DNA of 43,916 nt, taken from NCBI GenBank assembly GCA_025454975.1, contig JALONK010000027.1, positions 1-43,916 on the forward strand, given 5' to 3'. The notes under the pieces were generated by a model that saw nothing but the letters and a program-made list of their open reading frames with translations, ran no database searches and was not told where the DNA came from. Below are positions 37,326 to 43,881 of this stretch, piece after piece (position 1 is the first letter of the stretch; each line of letters begins with the position of its first letter). Position numbers and translations under genes: made by a program. The DNA comes from Bacteroidia bacterium. Lineage in GTDB: Bacteria > Bacteroidota > Bacteroidia > UKL13-3.

Positions 37326-37355
37326 CAAATATAACAGGTGTTCGATATGCTGCAA
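37326..37355 (-). promoter_or_regulatory. promoter of cphB in the cphB-cphA gap
   Basis: On the minus strand, TTG (37355-37353), 19 bases, then TATATTTG (37333-37326) match the consensus closely; the cphB ATG is 18 bases downstream. No equally good box was seen for cphA on the plus strand. Confidence 0.65.
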
Positions 37356-37461
37356 CCATTTCATTAATTATTCGCATTTATGAGCAATAAAAAGGTGAAT
37401 GGCTTGTTTTTTCATAAATTTTGTTTAAACTGCATTTTACACCACAATAACTCGTTACCGT

Positions 37462-40074
37462 ATGAAAATACTCGACATTAAAGTAATGCGCGGCCCGAAC
37501 TACTGGAGTATTCGCAGGCATAAACTCATTCAAATGAGATTGGATTTAGAAGATATGGAGCAAAAACCAACTAATGTTATACCCGGTTTTGGCGAACGTC
37601 TTCAGCATTTATTTCCTACCATGTTTTCGCACCGATGTTCAATTGGCACGCCCGGCGGATTTTTTCAACGGGTTAAAGAAGGTACATGGATGGGACACGT
37701 TATTGAACACATTGCGCTTGAGCTGCAAACACTAGCCGGTATGGAATGTGGTTTTGGCAGAACAAGAAGCACCGGCAAACCCGGCGTGTATAATGTGGTG
37801 TTTAGTTACATGGAAGAAAAAGCCGGCATCTACACCGCTAAAGCTTCGGTTCGAATTGCCGAAGCCTTAATTGCAGGAAACTCATACGACCTTGCAGAAG
37901 ATATTCAAAACCTACGCGAGATTAGAGAAGAAGAACGCTTGGGTCCAAGCACAGGTTGTATTGTTGATGAGGCCATTGCCCGTAATATTCCATACATCCG
38001 ACTTAATCGTCATTCGCTTGTACAACTTGGTTATGGTGTTAACCAACGTCGCATACGCGCCACCATTGCAAGCACAACAGGAAGTATTGCTGTTGATATT
38101 GCTTGCGATAAAGAGGAAACAAAAAACCTGCTTGAAGCTGCCGAAATTCCTGTGCCTCGCGGACGAATTGTATATAGTGAAGAAGGACTTAAAGAAGCGA
38201 TTGATCGCATTAAATATCCCATAGTAACAAAACCTGTTGATGGCAACCACGGTAAAGGCGCAACCACAAATATTTTAACATGGGAAGATGCTGTGCGCGG
38301 ACTTGAAGCCGCAAAAAAATATTCACGCGGGGTTATTGTCGAAAAATTTATTACCGGACAAGACCATCGGGTGTTAGTAGTAAACTATAAATTTGTTGCA
38401 GCCGCTATCAGAAAACCGGCCGCCGTTACAGGCGATGGAAAAAGTACCATCCAACAATTAATTGATAAAGTAAACGAAGATCCTCGCCGAGGCTACGGTC
38501 ACGAAAAAACCTTAACCCAAATTAAGATTGATGATTTTACATTAGACATTCTTCAAAAAAGGAATTTAACACTTGATAGTGTAATACCTGATGGCGAAGA
38601 GCTGTTTTTAAAACCCACAGCCAACCTTAGTACCGGAGGTACTGCAACCGACGTAACTGATTTGGTGCATCCTGATAATATATTCATGTGCGAACGTATT
38701 GCACGTATAATTGGCCTCGACATTTGCGGTATTGATATCATGGCCGAAAACCTAACCGAGCCTGTTGCACAAACCGGAGGTGCTATACTAGAAGTGAATG
38801 CAGCACCCGGATTCCGCATGCATATTGATCCGGCCGAAGGTATCCCTAGAAACGTAGCAGAACCTGTTATTGATATGTTGTATCCACCGGGAAGCACAGC
38901 ACGTATTCCAATTATTGCTGTAACCGGTACCAATGGAAAAACTACCACAACCAGGTTAATGGCACACATGGTTAAAACCATGGGTTATAAAGTTGGCTAC
39001 ACAACAACTGATGGTGTGTATATACAAAACCAAATGATGATGCGTGGCGATTGTACAGGTCCGGTAAGTGCCGAGTTTGTGCTTAAAGACCCAACGGTAA
39101 ACTTTGCTGTGTTAGAAACCGCTCGTGGTGGAATACTGCGCGCAGGCTTAGGATTTCATCGTTGTGATATTGCTATTGTTACCAATATTGCCGAAGACCA
39201 TTTAGGGTTGCAAGATATTGATACCATTGAACAATTGGCGCGTGTAAAAGCAGTAGTACCGGGTAGTGTAATGCCACATGGATATACTATACTAAATGCC
39301 GATAATCCACATACAGTAGCAATGGCCAAAGACCTTACCTGTAAAATTGCATACTTTAGCTTAGATGAAAATAATCCTATTATTAAAGAGCATATTCAAA
39401 AAGGAGGATTGGCTGCCATTTACGAAAATGGATATGTAACCATTTGTAAAGGCACATGGAAAATCAGGGTTGAAAAAGCAGTGAACATCCCTTTAACTTT
39501 TGGAGCAAAAGCAACGTATAATGTAGCCAATGTGTTACCAACATTATTGGCCGGATTCGTACAAAACTTTAAAGTAGAAGATATGCGTGTGGCCTTACAA
39601 ACCTTTATTCCTGGTCCGGCACAAACACCGGGACGTATGAATATTTTCAGGTTTAAAAACTTTGAAGTAATGGTTGATTACGCCCACAATACAGCCGGGT
39701 TTAAAGCCATTGGCGATATGCTTTCAAAAATACCTGCAAAACATATAGGAATTATTGCAGGAGTGGGCGACAGGCGCGATGAAGATACAATTTCGTTAGG
39801 CAAACAAGCTGCAAACATGTTTGATGAAATCATCATCAGGCAAGACAAAAATTTACGCGGCCGCACCGAAGATGAAATTATTAACCTGATATTACAAGGC
39901 ATAAAAGAAGTAGATGCCAACAAAAAAATAACGGTGTTTAAGCGCGAGTCCGATGCCATTGAATTTGCCATTCGCAATGCCGAGCAAGGGTCGTTTATAA
40001 CCATTTGCAGCGATGTGGTGCCCGATGCATTAGATCAAATTTTAAAACTAAAAGAAGAAGACGACCGCGCATAG
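37462..40074 (+). CDS. cphA: cyanophycin synthetase
   Basis: This is 870 residues, the size and order of CphA1. The N-terminal domain holds GHVIEHIALELQ (H79, E82, H83, E87), which in some CphA1 enzymes forms a metallo-hydrolase site that makes primers. An ATP-grasp domain (~210-470) adds aspartate to the chain, with PVDGNHGKGATTNI and EVNAAPGFRMH as landmarks. A Mur-ligase-like domain follows, with the P-loop VTGTNGKTTTT (G489-T494), and adds arginine to the aspartate side chain. The product is the storage polymer multi-L-arginyl-poly-L-aspartate. It is divergent from cphB and probably transcribed alone. Confidence 0.95.
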   Translation: MKILDIKVMRGPNYWSIRRHKLIQMRLDLEDMEQKPTNVIPGFGERLQHLFPTMFSHRCSIGTPGGFFQRVKEGTWMGHVIEHIALELQTLAGMECGFGRTRSTGKPGVYNVVFSYMEEKAGIYTAKASVRIAEALIAGNSYDLAEDIQNLREIREEERLGPSTGCIVDEAIARNIPYIRLNRHSLVQLGYGVNQRRIRATIASTTGSIAVDIACDKEETKNLLEAAEIPVPRGRIVYSEEGLKEAIDRIKYPIVTKPVDGNHGKGATTNILTWEDAVRGLEAAKKYSRGVIVEKFITGQDHRVLVVNYKFVAAAIRKPAAVTGDGKSTIQQLIDKVNEDPRRGYGHEKTLTQIKIDDFTLDILQKRNLTLDSVIPDGEELFLKPTANLSTGGTATDVTDLVHPDNIFMCERIARIIGLDICGIDIMAENLTEPVAQTGGAILEVNAAPGFRMHIDPAEGIPRNVAEPVIDMLYPPGSTARIPIIAVTGTNGKTTTTRLMAHMVKTMGYKVGYTTTDGVYIQNQMMMRGDCTGPVSAEFVLKDPTVNFAVLETARGGILRAGLGFHRCDIAIVTNIAEDHLGLQDIDTIEQLARVKAVVPGSVMPHGYTILNADNPHTVAMAKDLTCKIAYFSLDENNPIIKEHIQKGGLAAIYENGYVTICKGTWKIRVEKAVNIPLTFGAKATYNVANVLPTLLAGFVQNFKVEDMRVALQTFIPGPAQTPGRMNIFRFKNFEVMVDYAHNTAGFKAIGDMLSKIPAKHIGIIAGVGDRRDEDTISLGKQAANMFDEIIIRQDKNLRGRTEDEIINLILQGIKEVDANKKITVFKRESDAIEFAIRNAEQGSFITICSDVVPDALDQILKLKEEDDRA

Positions 40075-40101
40075 TTGTAAGCAAAAATAGATCAAACAAA
40101 A

Positions 40102-40140
40102 GTTGTACTTCATTTTAAAAAACATAAAGTGAAGTACAAC
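40102..40140. terminator. 3' stem-loop downstream of cphA
   Basis: GTTGTACTTCA (40102-40112) pairs perfectly with TGAAGTACAAC (40130-40140); the stem extends inward by TTTT/AAAG. No T tract follows directly, so it may be an mRNA 3'-end stabiliser or weak terminator rather than a classical one. Confidence 0.5.
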
Positions 40141-40200
40141 CTTGCCTTAAGCAATCACATTTTTTAATTAGTAACTATCTACAACAAAATTATTTTAAAG

Positions 40201-40315
40201 TTGGGGCTTCCCTTGCTATGCTCCCTGCGCAGGGCAAATGCAAAGCAAGCAAGGTCGGGCATTACGCTGCAATCTTTTTTTCGTGCCTCAAAAAAGGATT
40301 TCCGCTGCATTCCCT
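40201..40315. repeat. structured intergenic repeat-like element with two hairpins
   Basis: The first part folds as CCTTGC (40211-40216) with GCAAGG (40249-40254), enclosing the perfect palindrome CCCTGCGCAGGG (40223-40234). The second is an 11-bp hairpin, AATC plus T7 (40271-40281) against A6 plus GGATT (40290-40300), flanked by direct repeats CGCTGCA (40265-40271 and 40303-40309). The GGTCGGGC...CGCT...hairpin...CCGCT...TCCCT pattern resembles an intergenic element I recall from many Bacteroidota genomes, but I cannot verify that here. A single copy is seen in this window. Confidence 0.5.
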
Positions 40316-40389
40316 AAGCCGGTTAAATTCCCTTGATATTGGTAATTTATTTTCCTTACTTCGTATTTGTATATATCCGATTAACCCAA

Positions 40390-40515
40390 ATGAAAACCAT
40401 AGAAAAAACACAAGCAAAAAATTTTATTGAAAATACTTTTACAAACGAAAGTTGTATTCGACTATACTGCCATTATGAGGCTGATAAGCGAGTAAGGCCT
40501 TCGGTTATAAATTAG
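40390..40515 (+). CDS. possible 41-residue remnant or cassette ORF
   Basis: The ATG at 40390 opens a 41-codon frame (MKTIEKTQAKNFIENTF...) ending in a TAG at 40513-40515 that overlaps the putative core site GTTATGG. The first 20 or so residues look protein-like, while the C-terminal part (EADKRVRPSVIN) reads through the putative recombination site. It may be the stub of a larger gene cut by cassette recombination, or chance. There is a partial promoter-like TATTTG about 20 bases upstream. I do not recognise a family. Confidence 0.2.
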   Translation: MKTIEKTQAKNFIENTFTNESCIRLYCHYEADKRVRPSVIN

Positions 40516-40521
40516 TTATGG
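40469..40521 (+). other. possible degenerate attC / left boundary of cassette 1
   Basis: GCCATTAT (40469-40476) and the core GTTATGG (40515-40521) flank about 50 bases containing a short AGGC/GCCT pairing. The core fits GTTRRRY except the final base, and cassette 1 would begin at 40516. The palindrome is poor compared with the three sites to the right. Confidence 0.35.
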
Positions 40522-40534
40522 CTAATTTCATAAG

Positions 40535-41119
40535 ATGACACAGAATAAACAAATGGAAATATTAATAGGGATTTTAGGTATTGTCGTAGGACTTTTAATT
40601 GCAATCGTCCAATACTTCTGGAAGCGATATATCACGCGACCTGAATTGACAATTGAAATCATCAAAGACGGTGGTTCTAGTTCACCAAGGGGACTAAGTA
40701 GTAAAAACGTGGTAAACGAAGAAGGCTACATTGACGGACGAACTGCTATTAGAGTTTTTGAATTGAATTGGAGATTTCAAATTCGGGTGACAAATAATTC
40801 TGAGTTGACTGCCTTTTATCCGGAATTGACATTTAATCCAAACGGACCAAAATTTAACCTAATTGACAAAATTAATACTCTTCAACCAATTAAGCCGACT
40901 GAGACTGTTATTCTAAAAGCTCAATACAGAAAGTATGAAGAAAAGACAGGTGAAGAAAGAACAGACGTAGGACGACAAATACCTGAAGAATTTAGCGACT
41001 TAGGACTTCTATTGACATACCAAAACTCACATAAAAGTAAATTTTATACACTCTTTGATTTCAATGAAATGACGAACAAGTTTTTAGGCAAAAGACCAAA
41101 TGAATACAAAAACAACTAG
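40535..41119 (+). CDS. membrane-anchored protein of unknown function (cassette 1)
   Basis: This is 194 residues. One N-terminal hydrophobic helix (~9-28, ILIGILGIVVGLLIAIVQYF) followed by KR suggests a membrane anchor with the rest in the cytoplasm. The remainder looks like a single beta-sandwich: FQIRVTNNSELTAFYPELTF and later ETVILKAQYRKYE, with ~30 charged residues at the end. No catalytic motif is visible and I do not recognise the family. It is the only gene of its cassette; the start lies 14 bases after the core site and the stop abuts the attC R'', a compact arrangement typical of integron cassettes. Confidence 0.7.
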   Translation: MTQNKQMEILIGILGIVVGLLIAIVQYFWKRYITRPELTIEIIKDGGSSSPRGLSSKNVVNEEGYIDGRTAIRVFELNWRFQIRVTNNSELTAFYPELTFNPNGPKFNLIDKINTLQPIKPTETVILKAQYRKYEEKTGEERTDVGRQIPEEFSDLGLLLTYQNSHKSKFYTLFDFNEMTNKFLGKRPNEYKNN

Positions 41120-41233
41120 CCATAATAGCCGTTTACCGCAATGGGAGTTGACGTGGTTAAATCAAGTTTTGTGCTTGCTTGACAGTGTATCGCTTCGAAA
41201 TCGCCACCAGCGTGTAGCTGCAAACCGTTATGC
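41119..41233 (+). other. attC-like recombination site 1
   Basis: R''-like GCCATAAT (41119-41126) overlaps the stop codon of cassette 1, and the R' core GTTATGC is at 41227-41233. Arms pair only in part (GTTT...GC at 41131-41139 against GCAAAC at 41220-41225; GTGG against CCAC). The motif TTTTGTGCTT (41166-41175) in the spacer recurs in site 3. R'' is complementary at 7 of 8 bases to the 5' boundary of cassette 1 (GTTATGGC). Confidence 0.6.
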
Positions 41234-41259
41234 GTCACTCTAAAAAACAGACCGTGTAG

Positions 41260-42075
41260 ATGAACTATCAGACATTTAAGCCACATAAAGACTTAGAATC
41301 CATAGTTAAATTTTATTGGACTTTGGAAGTACCTTTTGACCCAAAAAATCAAAAGCAAAAAATCGTGCCTGACGGTTATATAGAAATGACCTTCAATTTT
41401 AGCGATAAGATAAAAAGATTCACTTCCGAAACAGACTTTATCCTTCACCCCAATGCAATGGTAATGGGACAGAGAACTAAATCCTTTGACATCTTACCTA
41501 CTGGCAACGTTGACACTTTCGCAATCTGTTTCTATCCTATAGGATTTGCAAACTTCGTAAAAATGCCTCTTAAGAACTTGGTTGACAAGGAAACACCTAT
41601 TTCAGAACTTTTCGGTCAATTAGAAGCCGACATTTTAGAGCAACAAATGATTCAAGCTTCTGATACCAAACAGAGAATTGACATTATTGAAGCCTTTTTC
41701 CTGAAAATGCTTATTGAAAAAAATACGATTAGCAATATCGTAATATCAACTGTTGATGTACTTCTCAAATCAAACGGAACAACTCCCATAAATGATATTT
41801 TGATAGATGACATTTCAAAGAGAAGGCAGTTAGAAAGACACTTTAGAAAGCAAATAGGCATTAGTCCAAAGCAATTAAGCAAAGCTATTAGACTTCAAGC
41901 AACATTAAATTTGTTACTCAACAAAAAATCAGAAACACTCACAGACATAGCTTACGAAAGCGACTATTTCGACCAGAACCATTTTATTAAAGATTTTAAA
42001 GACCTGGTTGGAGTTACGCCAAAGGAGTATTTAGGCAATGAACATATGGCACTATCCGCTCTCTTCTACAAATAA
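41260..42075 (+). CDS. AraC family transcriptional regulator (cassette 2)
   Basis: This is 271 residues. The N-terminal ~150 (YQTFKPHKDLESIVKFYWTLE, IVPDGYIEMTFNF, FAICFYPIGFANF) match the DUF6597-type sensing domain found in many Bacteroidota AraC-like regulators. The C-terminal ~100 form the AraC DNA-binding region with two helix-turn-helices: ISKRRQLERHFRKQIGISPK and ETLTDIAYESDYFDQNHFIK, then FKDLVGVTPKEY. It likely regulates a nearby gene, the adjacent VOC lipoprotein gene being the obvious candidate. It starts 26 bases after the core of site 1. Confidence 0.88.
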   Translation: MNYQTFKPHKDLESIVKFYWTLEVPFDPKNQKQKIVPDGYIEMTFNFSDKIKRFTSETDFILHPNAMVMGQRTKSFDILPTGNVDTFAICFYPIGFANFVKMPLKNLVDKETPISELFGQLEADILEQQMIQASDTKQRIDIIEAFFLKMLIEKNTISNIVISTVDVLLKSNGTTPINDILIDDISKRRQLERHFRKQIGISPKQLSKAIRLQATLNLLLNKKSETLTDIAYESDYFDQNHFIKDFKDLVGVTPKEYLGNEHMALSALFYK

Positions 42076-42101
42076 ATTTTGTAGTGTCGCATTTCTACTA
42101 T

Positions 42102-42129
42102 TTTGACTTTATGATAACCTGTAATTTTG
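42102..42129 (+). promoter_or_regulatory. internal promoter before the VOC lipoprotein gene
   Basis: TTTG (42102-42105), 16 bases, then TAATTTTG (42122-42129), an exact -7 box; the ATG at 42156 lies 26 bases downstream. The spacing is at the short end of what is accepted for this phylum. Confidence 0.5.
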
Positions 42130-42155
42130 CAACTGAATTAAAACACGAAAAATAA

Positions 42156-42653
42156 ATGGAAGTCAAAAGAGTAATTTTAGGTTCTATGGTTTTTACAATG
42201 CTATTTGTTTCCTGCAACAATTCAAGCAAGACAAATTCAGAAGCACCGAAACAAGACACTTTAACAAATTCAAAAGCCAGAAATATGAAAAGTTACATTT
42301 CAATGTTTGAAATTCCGGCAATGGATATTTCACGAGCAATAAATTTTTATCAAGCAGTATTAGACATCAAAATTGAAAAAATGGATGTTCAAGGAATGCA
42401 AATGGGAATATTGCCATATGAAGGGCAAATGATTACAGGTGTAATCATACAAGCAGACGGTTACAAGCCATCAGCAGACGGTGTAACGATTTACTTGAAC
42501 GCAGGAGAAAATCTGCAAGTAGTTCTTGACAGAGTTGAGAAAAATGGAGGACAAATAATATTACCTAAAACAGCTCACGCAGACGAAAGCGGGTTCTTTG
42601 CTATTTTCCTTGACTCAGAAGGAAACAAAATGGCTCTTAACTCACCGAGATAA
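42156..42653 (+). CDS. VOC-fold (glyoxalase/bleomycin-resistance-like) lipoprotein (cassette 2)
   Basis: This is 165 residues. A lipoprotein signal with lipobox LFVSC (Cys20) is followed by a Ser/Asn/Thr-rich linker and, from ~45, a VOC (vicinal oxygen chelate) module: SYISMFEIPAMDISRAINFYQAVLDIKIEKMD, GVTIYLNAGENLQVVLDRVEKNGGQI and SGFFAIFLDSEGNKMAL. Proteins of this type include glyoxalase-like and antibiotic-binding members. A soluble VOC protein next to an AraC regulator is a frequent pairing in Bacteroidota, but a lipid anchor is unusual. It shares a cassette with the regulator. Confidence 0.82.
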   Translation: MEVKRVILGSMVFTMLFVSCNNSSKTNSEAPKQDTLTNSKARNMKSYISMFEIPAMDISRAINFYQAVLDIKIEKMDVQGMQMGILPYEGQMITGVIIQADGYKPSADGVTIYLNAGENLQVVLDRVEKNGGQIILPKTAHADESGFFAIFLDSEGNKMALNSPR

Positions 42654-42674
42654 CGGAGAAAGAAAAGCACGAAC

Positions 42675-42807
42675 ACCTTACAGCGCATTTGCAATATGCG
42701 TGCAATTCGTCTCCGTTTGAAAGGATTTTCGCAGTTGGTTTATTCGTTTTCCTAGGCTACATTTGAGTTCAAACGCACGCCCATCGCAAATGCGCAAAAC
42801 GTTATAG
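42675..42807 (+). other. attC-like recombination site 2
   Basis: GCGCATTTGC (42683-42692) pairs perfectly with GCAAATGCGC (42786-42795), and GCGTGC (42698-42703) with GCACGC (42775-42780). The R' core GTTATAG is at 42801-42807, and a degenerate R'' (ACCTTAC, 42675-42681) lies at the other end. The long loop between the arms is about 70 bases. A side hairpin ACGGAGA/TCTCCGT (42653-42659 and 42710-42716) overlaps its left end. Confidence 0.7.
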
Positions 42808-42868
42808 GCAAACGTGACAAAAATTCAAAAGGAAATGACATTAAACTGAAACATACAAAAATATTAAT

Positions 42869-43432
42869 ATGAATGAAGATTATATTATACAGTTTTATCA
42901 ACTTACTTTTAATTCTATTGATAACTTGACAAGATTTGCGGAAGCCAAAAATGCCGGGCTTATTGTTTTTAATAGTACGCTAATATTTGCAGTTCTTTCG
43001 TCAATTAAGGACTTAGGAACCCTTAAGTTTAAAAAATGGACTTTTACCCTTTTAAGCATTATGATTATAACTCAATTGATTTCGCTGTCTATAGCATTTA
43101 ACTCATTAATAGCAAGAACCCAAGTTCCTACTCAAACTCAGATTGATATTAATAAAACTAACTTGACTTTTTTTGGACATATTAGCAGATTAACACCTGA
43201 TGATTATTACAACTTGACGATTTCAAAATATAATTTAAAATCTTCTAATCTAACACTTGAGAAAGATTATGCATTTGACATAGTTCAAATCTCTGTTATT
43301 ACAGCAAAGAAGTTTACATTATTCAACATCGCAATAAAATTCAACATTATCACACTTATAGTTTTTATAATATGGTTTATAGGATTCCTATTTTTAACTA
43401 AAAAGAGTTGTTTTATTTCAGTGGGAAAGTAA
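42869..43432 (+). CDS. Pycsar effector-like (PycTM/DUF5706) transmembrane protein (cassette 3)
   Basis: This is 187 residues with three hydrophobic segments: ~28-45 (AGLIVFNSTLIFAVLSS), ~58-78 (FTLLSIMIITQLISLSIAF) and ~155-178 (FNIITLIVFIIWFIGFLFL). The pattern fits DUF5706/PycTM: a helix leading into RFAEAKNAGLIVFNS (consensus like ADAKA-G-LL-N), then FFGHISRLTPDDYY between helices 2 and 3, and DIVQISVITAKKFTLFNIAI before helix 3 (consensus Q...LS.I...K...L..A). In Pycsar systems such proteins open holes in the inner membrane when a cyclic nucleotide signals phage infection. No nucleotide cyclase is adjacent, so this is an orphan effector or an unrelated look-alike. Confidence 0.65.
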   Translation: MNEDYIIQFYQLTFNSIDNLTRFAEAKNAGLIVFNSTLIFAVLSSIKDLGTLKFKKWTFTLLSIMIITQLISLSIAFNSLIARTQVPTQTQIDINKTNLTFFGHISRLTPDDYYNLTISKYNLKSSNLTLEKDYAFDIVQISVITAKKFTLFNIAIKFNIITLIVFIIWFIGFLFLTKKSCFISVGK

Positions 43433-43495
43433 GGTGAGTATAAAAATGAATTCATCGACAGGAATAAAGTATGTTTACAGTTACGAAACGCCTGT

Positions 43496-43627
43496 CTATA
43501 ACACGGTGCAAAAGCCATAAGCGGTTTTGTGCTTCGAATCCACATTTTTCTGTTGCCTAAATTTTGTACTTCGAATGAACTTTTATCTGTAAATTCGCTT
43601 ACGGCTTCTGCACCGGGAACGTTAGGC
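43496..43627 (+). other. attC-like recombination site 3
   Basis: R'' CTATAAC (43496-43502) and R' GTTAGGC (43621-43627) bound an imperfect palindrome: CGGTGCA, AAAGCC and ATAAGCG (43504-43523) against CGCTTAC, GGCTTC and TGCACCG (43596-43615), with 18 of 20 positions pairing. R'' is the exact complement of the 5' boundary of cassette 3 (GTTATAG). The loop carries a near-perfect 15-base direct repeat, TTTTGTGCTTCGAAT (43525-43539) and TTTTGTACTTCGAAT (43562-43576). Confidence 0.82.
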
Positions 43628-43638
43628 ACAATACAGCA

Positions 43639-43848
43639 ATGACGACAAAACTTTTACAACTGATAATAATTCTTTCATTAACATCTTGTGGACAGGGTGA
43701 CAAACTACCTGACAAATTTAAAGCTGGACTTCTTGACTTTAAGGTAAAAAAATCAGAAGTCAGTGAGCAATTGGAAGGCAACAAGCCGCTTGACTTTGGA
43801 GCACTTTGGGTTTGTGTTGTAAGCATCCCCAAAAATAGTACAATTTAA
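43639..43848 (+). pseudogene. lipoprotein gene cut by an IS3-family insertion (cassette 4)
   Basis: The frame opens 12 bases after the core of site 3 and encodes a lipoprotein signal (MTTKLLQLIIILSLTSC, lipobox Cys17), then ~42 residues (GQGDKLPDKFKAGLLDFKVK...). From about 43818 the DNA matches the left end of an IS3-type element, so the last ~10 codons (to TAA at 43846-43848) are IS-derived and the original C-terminus is missing from this place. The gene may resume beyond the element, outside the window. The family of the intact protein is not recognised. Confidence 0.55.
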
Positions 43849-43877
43849 AAGTAGAAAAAACATAACTTTAAATTGTA
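43839..43877. promoter_or_regulatory. stem-loop just before the transposase start
   Basis: TACAATTTAAA (43839-43849) and TTTAAATTGTA (43867-43877) form a perfect 11-bp inverted repeat with a 17-base loop, ending four bases before the orfA ATG. Such hairpins can block the start on transcripts entering from outside the element; that role is inferred. Confidence 0.5.
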
Positions 43878-43881
43878 AAAT

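Larger units (their letters stand above)
40075..40534 (+). other. 460-base non-housekeeping stretch at the border of the accessory region
   Basis: This holds, in order: an inverted repeat just after cphA (40102-40140), a double-hairpin repeat-like element (40201-40315), a possible short gene (40390-40515) and a degenerate cassette-boundary site (40469-40521). No full-length gene is supportable. It marks the change from conserved chromosomal genes to the cassette-like array. Confidence 0.6.

Noticed and set aside
40223..40234. CCCTGCGCAGGG palindrome as a regulator operator
   Set aside because: It is nested inside a larger stem and has no promoter beside it, so it is better explained as the tip of the structured element.
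40218..40430. 70-codon open frame over the repeat-like element
   Set aside because: It reads straight through both hairpins of the structured element, has no promoter, and its composition does not look like a protein.
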